Origin: JADMII01 sp036278595
GTDB lineage: Bacteria; Chloroflexota; Dehalococcoidia; DSTF01; JACRBR01
Assembly (NCBI GenBank): GCA_036278595.1
Contig: DASUKS010000005.1
Span: forward strand, 1-19,727
Length of the DNA: 19,727 nt
Direction: 5' to 3'
The notes under the pieces are model-generated. The model was not told the DNA's origin and made no database searches. It saw only the letters and a program-made list of their open reading frames with translations. Shown here one piece after another: positions 1 through 7,146 of this stretch (its first letter is position 1; each line of letters opens with the position of its first letter). A program made the position numbers and the translations under genes.

Positions 1-296
1 GGGCGTACTTCTCCGCGCTCTTCGCGGCCGACGTAGCGCGCGTCCTGGAAGCAGACGAGCAGCCGGCCCTCGAGGTCCCACGTGAGGCCGTTGGGCGCCT
101 GGCCGGGGAGGGCCTGGTATGTCTCGACGGCGCCGTCGTGCATGCGGCAGATGCGGCCATGCTGGTCGCTGAAGAGCAGGTAGCCGTCCGGGTGCCAGAG
201 CGGGCCCTCGGTGAAGCCGAGGCCGTCGGCGACCGTGCGCCACTCGCCGCGCACGAGCGCCTCGAGGCCAGCATCGAAGCGGACGGTCGCGGCCAC
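1..296 (-). CDS. SMP-30/gluconolactonase-like protein, 3' end cut by window
   Basis: Only the first 98 residues are present; the frame runs off the window edge. The visible part has the first blade of a six-bladed beta-propeller of the SMP-30/gluconolactonase/LRE family: GFTEGPLWHPDG followed by LLFSDQHGRI, then APNGLTWDLEGRLLVC. The Glu of the EGP motif is a divalent-metal ligand in this family. Members hydrolyse sugar lactones or related esters, but the substrate cannot be told from this fragment. The start chosen is a GTG one base after the stop of the upstream Eis-like gene, because it is the first start codon before the conserved propeller motif; no good Shine-Dalgarno is seen, so translation is probably coupled to the upstream gene. 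The family call is fairly secure; the exact start and enzyme activity are not. Confidence 0.75.
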   Translation of the reverse strand, partial: MAATVRFDAGLEALVRGEWRTVADGLGFTEGPLWHPDGYLLFSDQHGRICRMHDGAVETYQALPGQAPNGLTWDLEGRLLVCFQDARYVGREERGEVR

Positions 297-297
297 G

Positions 298-1521
298 CTA
301 GAAGTCGTCCGGCGTGAACGGCGCGTACGAGGTCGAGAAGATGTCGGTCGCGGCGGCCACGGCCTCGGCGCTGTTCGCGCGCGCCTGGCCGACACGCACA
401 GCTTCGGCGGGCTTTACGTAGCCGTTGAAGATCGGCGCGAAAGCGCGTGCGTGCATCTCCAGCTCGGCCGCTGTGTTCGTGCGCTCGGCGGATATGCGCC
501 CCTCGCCGGCCTCGATGCGCCACGTGCCTTCGTTCCAGGGCGCGCAGTCATCGGTGATCCCGATCGTCACGCCGTTGCCCGACGCCTGCGCGAGAGCGGG
601 GCGCATCTCGACGGCGCGCTGCAGGTCGACGACGCGCAGCATCATGCCGAACCAGGCGCTCGTCGGCTCGAAGAAGTGCGTCGGCTCCTCGAAGGCCGCG
701 GCGAACGGCTCGTCCTGCGACGCCAGCACGACGATGCGCGACGAGAGGTCGTGGCTCAGCAGGTAGTACAGGATCGCGGCGTAGGCATCGGCGTCGAGCG
801 CGACCCAGTCGTGGACGCGCAGCACCGTCTCGGGCATGGGGCCGGCGGTGCGCTGCTGCGACGAACGATAGATGGCGTAGCCGCGGGGGTCGCCCGCGGC
901 GTTCGACCAGACGACGGCATCGTGCGGCTCGCCGCGCCACGTGCGCATGACCTGCGTCTGCCACCATCGCTCCGGGCGCACGAGGGCGCCGTTGCGCTCG
1001 CGCCAGCGCTCGTCGTACAGGGGCGCCAGCTCGCGCCAGTCGTCGACGGTCAGGCGCCGGTACGAGCCTGCGGGTTGCGGCAGGCGCGGCTTCGTCGTCT
1101 TCGGCGGGAAGCCGTAGCTCATGATGCGGCTCGCCTGCTCCCATCCGAAGCGCCGGTAGAGCGAGTAGTGCGGAGTGTAGAGGCCGGACAGCGGCTGGCC
1201 GGCGTCGCGCATCTCGGCGAGCGCGTGGCGCAGCAGGCCGCCGATGGCGCCGGTGCGTCGCCGCTCGGGCAGTGACGCGACCGACGCGATGCCGCCGAGC
1301 GGGATCTGGCCGCCGTTGATGCGCATCGCGAACGGGATGGCGATGAGCCCGGCGGTGAGCTGCGCGCCATCGAACGCGCCGAGGCACCAGTCGGGCTCGT
1401 ACCAGGCGAGGCGGCGCTGCGTCGCTTCTTCGCTGCGGTCGTCGTTGAACGCGTACTGGGCGGCGAGCGCGTAGGCGCGGTACTCGTCGTCGTTGCGGAC
1501 GCGGCGGTAATCGAGGGCCAT
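298..1521 (-). CDS. Eis-like GNAT acetyltransferase with C-terminal SCP2-like domain
   Basis: The 407-residue protein has the length and layout of the Eis family (enhanced intracellular survival): an N-terminal GNAT domain, a second degenerate GNAT domain, and a C-terminal sterol-carrier-like domain. The acetyl-CoA loop is VASLPERRRTGAIGGLL (residues 81-97). The motif LYRRFGW carries Tyr122, at about the place of catalytic Tyr126 in the Mycobacterium tuberculosis enzyme. The chain ends in Phe (TPDDF), as Eis ends in Phe402, whose carboxylate is used in catalysis. Eis enzymes acetylate amines of aminoglycosides and proteins; the natural substrate here is unknown. Transcription probably starts at the ATG itself: a TAAACT box lies six bases upstream and there is no Shine-Dalgarno. 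The SMP-30-like gene follows directly downstream. Confidence 0.85.
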   Translation of the reverse strand: MALDYRRVRNDDEYRAYALAAQYAFNDDRSEEATQRRLAWYEPDWCLGAFDGAQLTAGLIAIPFAMRINGGQIPLGGIASVASLPERRRTGAIGGLLRHALAEMRDAGQPLSGLYTPHYSLYRRFGWEQASRIMSYGFPPKTTKPRLPQPAGSYRRLTVDDWRELAPLYDERWRERNGALVRPERWWQTQVMRTWRGEPHDAVVWSNAAGDPRGYAIYRSSQQRTAGPMPETVLRVHDWVALDADAYAAILYYLLSHDLSSRIVVLASQDEPFAAAFEEPTHFFEPTSAWFGMMLRVVDLQRAVEMRPALAQASGNGVTIGITDDCAPWNEGTWRIEAGEGRISAERTNTAAELEMHARAFAPIFNGYVKPAEAVRVGQARANSAEAVAAATDIFSTSYAPFTPDDF

Positions 1522-1527
1522 GGGTGG

Positions 1528-1533
1528 AGTTTA
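1528..1533 (-). promoter_or_regulatory. -10 box of the Eis-like gene, leaderless spacing
   Basis: TAAACT read on the minus strand, six bases before the ATG at 1521. This spacing puts the transcription start on the A of the start codon. No convincing -35 box is seen. Confidence 0.45.
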
Positions 1534-1671
1534 CACCGCGTCCGGCGCTGATCGACGTGAGGCTGGAGGGGGGAGTTGCGTGGCGCCCGGTGCTTATCGA
1601 TGTGAGGCTGAAGGCTGGAGGATGGAAGCTGGATTTCGCGCTGTCGGGGTCGGTGGTCGTAGTGATAGGGA

Positions 1672-1700
1672 TCCTTCGCTGGCGCTCAGGATGACAGCTT
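1672..1700. repeat. 29-bp dispersed repeat, copy 1
   Basis: Starts TCCTTCGCTGGCGCTCAGG and continues ATGACAGCTT; identical to the copy at 1753-1781. The core is an imperfect palindrome (CCT..GC-TGGC-GC..AGG), so it may form a small hairpin in RNA. Repeats of this general type (CTTCGCT..CTCAGGATGACA) are scattered through intergenic DNA of many GC-rich environmental genomes. Confidence 0.8.
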
Positions 1701-1752
1701 GCGCGCGACGGCTGACACATTCACCGAGGATGGGCCGGGTTAAGAGTGGTGG

Positions 1753-1781
1753 TCCTTCGCTGGCGCTCAGGATGACAGCTT
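1753..1781. repeat. 29-bp dispersed repeat, copy 2
   Basis: Exact match to 1672-1700, 81 bp away and in the same orientation. The flanks also share a CGCGCG run just downstream, so the repeated unit may be slightly longer than the exact core. Confidence 0.8.
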
Positions 1782-1790
1782 CCGCGCGGC

Positions 1791-1816
1791 GTGAGGCTGG
1801 AAGCTGGAAGATGGAG
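1791..1816. repeat. degenerate GGCTGGAAGCTGGA motif
   Basis: GTGAGGCTGGAAGCTGGAAG followed by ATGGAG; similar to 1602-1632 (GTGAGGCTGAAGGCTGGAGG, then ATGGAAGCTGG) and to the shorter copy at 1557-1570. The short period of about 7 bp (GGCTGGA/AGCTGGA) suggests slippage as well as copying. Confidence 0.55.
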
Positions 1817-1846
1817 AGTGGATCTGCTGCGCGCGGGGTTCCGGCG

Positions 1847-4087
1847 TCAGATCGCTTCGGCGGCGCCGGCGCGGCGGTCGAGGGCGCGCGTGACGCTCAT
1901 GACGCCGCGCACCGCTTCGAGCTTGGTCATCAGCCGGCTGAGCTGGGGAATGCCCGTCGTCTCGAGCGTCAGGAACACGCAGACGGTGCGGTCGCCCTTC
2001 TCCTGTGTGCGCACGCCGACCATGTTCACCTTCTCGTCGGCGACCATCGTCGACACGTCGCGCAGGAGGCCGACGCGGTCCCATGCCTCGATCTGCACCG
2101 CGACGGGGTAGAGCTGGCCGGTGCGGCCCCACTCGACGTCGACCAGGCGCTCCTTCTCGTCCTCGTGGAGCACGTTGTAGCAGTCGGCGCGGTGCACCGT
2201 GACGCCTCGGCTGCGCGTGACGTAGCCGAGGATCTGGTCGCCGGGGACCGGGTTGCAGCAGCGCGCGATCTGGGTGAGCAGGTCGCCGGTGCCGAGCACC
2301 TGTACCGTCGAGGAGTAGATGCGCGGCGCTGGTCCCTCGGGCGGCGGCGGAAGTTGCTCCTCCTCCTTGTGCACCAGCGGGGCGAGGCGCGCGGGGATGT
2401 GGGCCGACGATACGCCGCCGTAGCCGAGCGCGGCGAGGAAGTCGTCGAGCGCCTCGAAGTGGAAGATCTTCAGCACTTCGTCCTGGCACTCGGAGAGCGA
2501 CAGGCCCATGCGCCGCATCTCCTTGTCGATGATCTCGCGGCCACGCTCGATGTTCTCCTCGCGCTCCTGGCGCTTGAACCACTGGCGGATCTTCTCGCGC
2601 GAGTGCCCGCCCTTGATGTAGCCGAGATTCGGGTTCAGCCAGTCGCGCGACGGCCCGCGCGAGTTCTTGCCCGCGACGATCTCGACGATGTCGCCGGTCT
2701 TCAGCTGGTAGGTGAGCGGCACGAGGCGGCCGTTGACCTTCGCACCGACGCAGCGGTGGCCGAGCTCGGTATGCACGCGGTACGCGAAGTCGATCGGCGT
2801 GGCGCCCTGCGGCATCTCCTTGATCTCGCCCTTCGGCGTGTAGACGAAGACCTGGTCGCGGAAGAGGTCGGTCTTGACCGATTCGACGAACTCCTCCACC
2901 TGCGACATGTCGCGCTGCCACTCGAGGAGCTGCCGCAGCCACGACATGCGCTCCTCGTACCGGAAGTCGCGCTTGCCGTCGTGCGCGCCGGACTCCTTGT
3001 AGCGCCAGTGGGCGGCCAGCCCGTACTCGGCGAGCTGGTGCATCTCCTGCGTGCGGATCTGCACCTCGAGCGGGCGGGCGCCGATCGACATGACGGTCGT
3101 GTGGAGCGACTGGTAGAGGCTCTCCTTCGGGCTGGCGATGTAGTCGTCGAACTGGCCGGGGATGGGGTGCCAGAGGCCGTGGATGACGCCGAGCGCGTTG
3201 TAGCAGTCGCTCACGCTGTCGACGACGACGCGCAGCGCCAGCAGGTCGTAGATCTGCTCGAAGCCCTTGTGCTCGGCGGCGTACTTCTCGGCCTTCTGCG
3301 CGATCGAGAAGATGTGCTTCGCGCGGCCCTTCACTTCGGCCGCGATGCCTTGCTTCTTGAGCTCTTCGCTCAGGATCTTCTCGACTTGCGCGACATAACG
3401 CTCACGCACGGCGCGCTTCGAGGCAACCTGGCGCGCGATCGCCTTGTAGCGGTCCGGCTCGAGGTGGCGGAAGGCGAGGTCTTCGAGCTCCCACTTGAGC
3501 TGCCAGATGCCCAGCCGGTTCGCCAGTGGGGCGTAGATCTCCATCGTCTCCTGCGCGATGCGCCGCTGCTTCTCGAGCGGGTGAGCGTCGAGGGTGCGCA
3601 TGTTGTGGAGGCGGTCGGCGAGCTTGATTATGACGACGCGGATGTCCTCGGCCATCGCGAGGAACATCTTGCGGAGGTTCTCGGCCTGGAGCGCCTGGTC
3701 GCCGGGGCGCTCGCCCGGGGCGAGCCAGGCGATCTTCTTGAGCTTCGTGGCGCCATCGACGAGGCGGGCGACGTCGGCGCCGAAGCGCCTGGCGATCGTC
3801 TCGTTGGGGACGCCACAGTCCTCCTGGACATCGTGCAGCAGCGCTGCGGCGACGGCCGCGCCGTCGAGCTGGAGGCCCGCGACGGTCATCGCGGCATCGA
3901 GCGGATGGATGATGTAGGGGTCGCCGGTGAGCCGCTTCTGGTCGGCGTGGGCGTCCGCGGCGAAGTCGTACGCCTCGCGGACGAGCGTGACAGACTCGGG
4001 CGGGAGGTAGGCGGAAACGCGTTCGATGAGCGCGCCGGGGCCGGGCGCCGCCGTGTCGGGTGCGGGCAGTCGGGTGGCGGTGTCCAT
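1847..4087 (-). CDS. rel: Rel/SpoT-type (p)ppGpp synthetase/hydrolase
   Basis: A full-length 746-residue long RSH enzyme that makes and degrades the stringent-response alarmone (p)ppGpp. The hydrolase domain keeps the metal-binding HD and ED pair in LLHDVQEDCG (residues 83-92). The synthetase domain has KLADRLHNMRTL (155-166), YDLLALRVVVD (280-290) and DDYIASPKESLYQSLHT (314-330). TGS is at about 412-475, a Cys/His element with CC at 610-611 and HRADC at 632-636 follows, and an ACT domain closes the protein at 660-737. The four-residue motif that differs between bifunctional (RxKD) and synthetase-only (ExDD) enzymes reads QFDD here (312-315), although the hydrolase residues look intact. The start ATG is preceded by TATACT with only five bases between, implying a leaderless mRNA. 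It is divergent from hisS. Confidence 0.96.
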   Translation of the reverse strand: MDTATRLPAPDTAAPGPGALIERVSAYLPPESVTLVREAYDFAADAHADQKRLTGDPYIIHPLDAAMTVAGLQLDGAAVAAALLHDVQEDCGVPNETIARRFGADVARLVDGATKLKKIAWLAPGERPGDQALQAENLRKMFLAMAEDIRVVIIKLADRLHNMRTLDAHPLEKQRRIAQETMEIYAPLANRLGIWQLKWELEDLAFRHLEPDRYKAIARQVASKRAVRERYVAQVEKILSEELKKQGIAAEVKGRAKHIFSIAQKAEKYAAEHKGFEQIYDLLALRVVVDSVSDCYNALGVIHGLWHPIPGQFDDYIASPKESLYQSLHTTVMSIGARPLEVQIRTQEMHQLAEYGLAAHWRYKESGAHDGKRDFRYEERMSWLRQLLEWQRDMSQVEEFVESVKTDLFRDQVFVYTPKGEIKEMPQGATPIDFAYRVHTELGHRCVGAKVNGRLVPLTYQLKTGDIVEIVAGKNSRGPSRDWLNPNLGYIKGGHSREKIRQWFKRQEREENIERGREIIDKEMRRMGLSLSECQDEVLKIFHFEALDDFLAALGYGGVSSAHIPARLAPLVHKEEEQLPPPPEGPAPRIYSSTVQVLGTGDLLTQIARCCNPVPGDQILGYVTRSRGVTVHRADCYNVLHEDEKERLVDVEWGRTGQLYPVAVQIEAWDRVGLLRDVSTMVADEKVNMVGVRTQEKGDRTVCVFLTLETTGIPQLSRLMTKLEAVRGVMSVTRALDRRAGAAEAI

Positions 4088-4092
4088 ATTTG

Positions 4093-4098
4093 AGTATA
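4093..4098 (-). promoter_or_regulatory. -10 box of rel, leaderless spacing
   Basis: TATACT on the minus strand, five bases (CAAAT) before the rel ATG at 4087, inside a short AT-rich patch that stands out in this GC-rich DNA. No clear -35 box at 16-18 bp. Confidence 0.55.
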
Positions 4099-4144
4099 TA
4101 TCGGCCTCAGACGTGCCGAATTCGTTTGCTCCAACGACGATTGC

Positions 4145-4150
4145 TATTCT
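4145..4150 (+). promoter_or_regulatory. candidate -10 box of hisS
   Basis: TATTCT ten bases before the ATG at 4161; a start at A4157 would leave a leader of about four bases. The hexamer TTCGTT lies 18 bp upstream as a weak -35. There is no Shine-Dalgarno before hisS. Confidence 0.35.
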
Positions 4151-4160
4151 TGGCGCATCG

Positions 4161-5459
4161 ATGTCCTCTGACCGCGAACCGCAGCAGCCCCGCCGCTACG
4201 CCGCCCCGCGCGGCACGAGCGACCTGCTCCCCGACGACTGGCCCTGGTGGCGCTACGTGCGCGACACGGCCGAGCGGGTCTGCGAGCGCTTCGGCTACCG
4301 GCGGATCGATACGCCGGTGTTCGAGCACGCGGGCGTCTTCCTGCGGACGTCGGGCGCCGGGACGGACGTGGTCGAGAAGGAGGTCTACCTCTTCGAGGAC
4401 CGCGGCGGCGACCGGCTGGCGCTGCGGCCGGAGGGCACGGCGACGGTCATGCGCGCGTACATCGAGCACGGGATGGCGAGCCAGCCCCAGCCCGTGCGGC
4501 TGTACTACGTGGCCCCGAACTTCCGTTACGACCGCCCGCAGGCCGGCCGCTACCGGCAGCACACGCAGCTAGGGGTGGAGGCCGTGGGCGACGCGGAGCC
4601 GCTGCTCGACGCCGAGGTGATCGACCTGCAGGCGACGTTCTACCGCGAGCTAGGGCTGCGCGGCGTCACGCTGAAGCTCAACACGATCGGCGACGCCGTC
4701 TGCCGGCCCGGATACATCGAGGCGCTGCGGGAGTACTACCGCGCGCACCTCGATGAGGTGTGCGCCGACGACCGGGTGCGCTTCGAGAAGAACCCGCTGC
4801 GGCTGCTCGACTGCAAGGAGGAGCGCTGCCAGCCGGTGATCGCCGGCGCGCCGCGGCTCGCGGATTACCTGTGTGACGCCTGCCGCGAGCACTTCGAGCG
4901 CGTGCGCGGCTACCTCGACGCGCTCGGCATCGCGTACACGCTCGACGACCACCTCGTGCGCGGGCTCGACTACTACACGCGGACGGTGTGGGAGTTCCAC
5001 CCGTCGGAGGAAGGCGCGCAGAGCAGCATCGGCAGCGGCGGGCGCTACGACGGCCTGATCGAGCTGCTCGGTGGCGCGCCGACGCCGGGCGTGGGATTCG
5101 GCAGCGGCTTCGAGCGGCTGATCCTGAACCTCAAGCGGCAGGAGGTCGCCGGACCGGACGTGGCCGCGCCGACGGTATACATCGCGCATATGGGCGCCGA
5201 CGGCGCGGCTGCGGCGCTACGGATCGCCGATGCGGTACGGACCGCCGGCGACGAGGCGGTCGTGGGGCCGGAGGGGCGCAGCCTGAAGGCGCAGATGCGA
5301 CACGCGAACGCGCTCGGGGCGAAGTACGTCGCGATCCTCGGGGCGCAGGAGATGGAGGCCGGCACGGTGACGCTGCGGGACCTCGCCGCGCACTCCGAGC
5401 AGCGCGTGCCGCAGGACGAGCTGGCGTCGGTGCTCCGGGTGGAGTCGGGCGATGCCTGA
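4161..5459 (+). CDS. hisS: histidine--tRNA ligase
   Basis: Class II aminoacyl-tRNA synthetase that charges tRNA-His with histidine in the cytoplasm. The 432-residue length is normal. Visible marks are the N-terminal APRGTSDLLP (15-24), motif 2 with NFRYDRPQAGRYRQHTQ (120-136), the histidine-binding RGLDYYTRTVWEF (267-279), GGRYDGL (293-299) and motif 3 GFGSGFERL (312-320), followed by the C-terminal anticodon-binding domain from about 335. The insertion between them contains the LLDCKEERC...YLCDAC cysteine pairs common in one bacterial HisRS subgroup. The ATG at 4161 is chosen because the protein then begins just ahead of the conserved PRGTSD segment; in-frame upstream codons would run into the rel promoter and gene. 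Its last eight bases overlap the next gene, so the two are translationally coupled. Confidence 0.97.
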   Translation: MSSDREPQQPRRYAAPRGTSDLLPDDWPWWRYVRDTAERVCERFGYRRIDTPVFEHAGVFLRTSGAGTDVVEKEVYLFEDRGGDRLALRPEGTATVMRAYIEHGMASQPQPVRLYYVAPNFRYDRPQAGRYRQHTQLGVEAVGDAEPLLDAEVIDLQATFYRELGLRGVTLKLNTIGDAVCRPGYIEALREYYRAHLDEVCADDRVRFEKNPLRLLDCKEERCQPVIAGAPRLADYLCDACREHFERVRGYLDALGIAYTLDDHLVRGLDYYTRTVWEFHPSEEGAQSSIGSGGRYDGLIELLGGAPTPGVGFGSGFERLILNLKRQEVAGPDVAAPTVYIAHMGADGAAAALRIADAVRTAGDEAVVGPEGRSLKAQMRHANALGAKYVAILGAQEMEAGTVTLRDLAAHSEQRVPQDELASVLRVESGDA

Positions 5460-5961
5460 CATGCTCGTGCGGCTGTACGACCTGCCATCGCCGGCCGCGT
5501 ACGATGAGCGGACGACGGCGGCGGGCGTGAACGTCCGGCGCATCGACGCGTGGGACAGGGCGCCGCTGCTGAAGTTCGTGCGGGAGCACTTCGGCGAAGG
5601 ATGGGCGGCGGAGGCGGAGTTCGCCTTCGACGGCGGGCACCCGATCACCGGCTTCGTCGCGGTGAAGGATGGGGTGTTCGTCGGGTTCGCGGTGTACGAG
5701 ACGAGCCGCCGCGGCTTCTTCGGCCCAACGGGCGTGCGACCCGACATGCGCAAGCAGAGCATCGGCGCGTCACTGCTCTTCCGTTGCCTCGAGGGAATGC
5801 GCGAGTTGGGGTACGCGTACGCGATCATCGGTGGCGTCGGGCCGGCGGAGTTCTACGAGAAGACTTGCGGCGCGAAGATCATCGAAGGCAGCGAGCGCTC
5901 GGTGTACGGCGACCTGTACGACGAGGCGCGCACGCGCGCGCGTGCGCGCCAACGGACGTAA
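5452..5961 (+). CDS. GNAT family N-acetyltransferase
   Basis: A 169-residue single-domain GNAT protein. The acetyl-CoA-binding segment is GVRPDMRKQSIGASLLFRCL (residues 94-113), with the R/Q-x-x-G-x-A/G type loop (KQSIGAS). It is followed by GYAYAIIGGVGPAEFYEKTCGA, the typical strand-4 to helix-4 region in which a Tyr after GPAEF could act as general acid. The first 25 residues are outside the core fold. The ATG lies eight bases inside the end of hisS, with GGTGGAG about eight bases upstream as a possible ribosome site. The C-terminus is Arg-rich (ARTRARARQR). The substrate cannot be inferred; position next to hisS is not informative on its own. Confidence 0.85.
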   Translation: MPDMLVRLYDLPSPAAYDERTTAAGVNVRRIDAWDRAPLLKFVREHFGEGWAAEAEFAFDGGHPITGFVAVKDGVFVGFAVYETSRRGFFGPTGVRPDMRKQSIGASLLFRCLEGMRELGYAYAIIGGVGPAEFYEKTCGAKIIEGSERSVYGDLYDEARTRARARQRT

Positions 5962-5984
5962 CCGGCCGGAGAGGCCGCCGGTGT

Positions 5985-5990
5985 TACAAT
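5985..5990 (+). promoter_or_regulatory. -10 box upstream of prfA
   Basis: TACAAT (within GTTACAATG) between the small GNAT gene and prfA. A start about seven bases later would give a leader near 46 nt that contains the hairpin at 6006-6027. No good -35 match. Confidence 0.45.
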
Positions 5991-6005
5991 GCGATCGAGG
6001 ACGTG

Positions 6006-6027
6006 GCCCCCACCGCAGGGGGCTTTT
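6006..6027 (+). terminator. GC hairpin plus T-run in front of prfA
   Basis: GCCCCC (6006-6011), loop ACCGCA, GGGGGC (6018-6023), then TTTT. This has the form of an intrinsic terminator for the hisS operon. Because a -10 box lies upstream of it at 5985, it would also sit in the leader of a prfA transcript started there, so it could act as an attenuator. Confidence 0.65.
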
Positions 6028-6042
6028 CAGTGTGTGTGAGTG

Positions 6043-7146
6043 ATGTTCGAACGAGTTGAAGCCATCGATCGCCGGTTCGACGAACTGACGGAGGAGATGG
6101 CGCGGCCCGAGGTCGCAGGCGACTACGAGAAGCTGCAGGCGATCGCGAAGGAGCGTGCCGCCATCGAGCAGGTCGTCGAGCTGTACCGCGCGTGGAAGGC
6201 GAACGGGCGGGCGCTCGACGACGCGCGCGCGGTGCTCAACGACCGGGACGCCGATATGGCGGCGCTCGCCCGCGAGGAGGTCGAGTCGCTGACAGCGGCG
6301 CGAACGGACGTCGAGCAGCGGCTGAAGCGCGCTTTGGTGCCGAAGGACCCGCGGGACGAGCGCGATGTCATCGTCGAGATCCGCGCGGGCACGGGTGGCG
6401 ACGAAGCGGCGCTCTTCGCGGCGGACCTCTATCGCATGTACTCACGGTACGCCGAGCGGCGCGGCTGGAAGACCGAGTTGGTCTCGCTGAACGAGATCGG
6501 CATCGGCGGCATCAAGGAAGTCGTCTTCGAGGTGCATGGCACCGGTGCGTACTCGCGCCTCAAGTTCGAGAGCGGCGTGCACCGCGTGCAGCGCGTGCCG
6601 GCGACCGAGGCGCAGGGCCGCATCCACACATCGACCGCGACGGTCGCGGTGCTCCCGGAGGTCGACGAGGTCGAGGTCGACATCAATGAAGGAGATCTCA
6701 AGATCGACAAGTTCCATTCGGGCGGCGCAGGCGGGCAGAACGTCAACAAGGTCGAAACGGCGATCCGCATCACGCACGTCCCGACGGGCATCGTCGTCGT
6801 GTGCCAGGACGAGCGCTCGCAGCTCAAGAACCGCACAAAGGCGATGGCGGTGCTGCGCGCGCGGTTGCTCGATATGAAGACGGCGGCGCAGCAGGAGGAG
6901 ATCGCCGGCGCGCGCAAGCAGCAGGTCGGCGGCGGCGAGCGGTCGGAGAAGATCCGCACGTACAACTTCCCGCAGGACCGGCTGACCGACCACCGCGTGG
7001 GCCTCACGGTGCACAACCTGCCGCGGATCATGGAGGGCGAGCTGGACGAGGTGTTCGACGCCGTGTCGGCGCACGAAGAGGCACGGCTCCTCGACCAGGC
7101 GGAGCGGCAGCCGGCGGCCGAAGGGCGGGCAGCCGTCGCGCGGTGA
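6043..7146 (+). CDS. prfA: peptide chain release factor 1
   Basis: Reads UAA and UAG stop codons in the ribosome and triggers peptide release. The 367-residue length is typical. It has PAT in HRVQRVPATEAQGRIHTS (PAT at 186-188), the RF1-type codon-recognition tripeptide rather than the SPF of RF2, and the catalytic GGQ in HSGGAGGQNVNKVETAIR (GGQ at 230-232). RAGTGGDEAALFAADL (114-129) is also a class I release factor signature. The start is the ATG at 6043; a GTG directly before it would add one residue. There is no strong Shine-Dalgarno. The stop codon shares its last base with the ATG of the next gene. PrmC, encoded two genes on, methylates the GGQ glutamine, so substrate and enzyme are in one operon. 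Confidence 0.97.
   Translation: MFERVEAIDRRFDELTEEMARPEVAGDYEKLQAIAKERAAIEQVVELYRAWKANGRALDDARAVLNDRDADMAALAREEVESLTAARTDVEQRLKRALVPKDPRDERDVIVEIRAGTGGDEAALFAADLYRMYSRYAERRGWKTELVSLNEIGIGGIKEVVFEVHGTGAYSRLKFESGVHRVQRVPATEAQGRIHTSTATVAVLPEVDEVEVDINEGDLKIDKFHSGGAGGQNVNKVETAIRITHVPTGIVVVCQDERSQLKNRTKAMAVLRARLLDMKTAAQQEEIAGARKQQVGGGERSEKIRTYNFPQDRLTDHRVGLTVHNLPRIMEGELDEVFDAVSAHEEARLLDQAERQPAAEGRAAVAR

Larger units (their letters stand above)
1522..1846. other. repeat-bearing intergenic region between rel and the Eis-like gene
   Basis: No gene is supported here. The stretch is built largely of repeats: two identical 29-bp copies containing CTTCGCTGGCGCTCAGGATG (1672-1700 and 1753-1781) and three degenerate copies of a GTGAGGCTGGAAGCTGGA-type motif (near 1555-1570, 1600-1632 and 1791-1816). 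Open frames that run through it are not conserved-looking and have biased repeat-derived composition. Confidence 0.7.

Noticed and set aside
548..1720. Minus-strand frame covering the repeat region and part of the Eis-like gene
   Set aside because: Arg-rich shadow of the Eis-like gene; its N-terminus is translated repeat sequence.
1520..4093. Very long open frame (857 codons) on the plus strand opposite rel
   Set aside because: It is antisense to a clearly conserved enzyme, has no recognisable motifs, and is the usual mirror frame of a GC-rich gene.
4026..4160. N-terminal extension of hisS from 4026
   Set aside because: It would overlap the rel coding start and promoter; the extra residues have no HisRS similarity.
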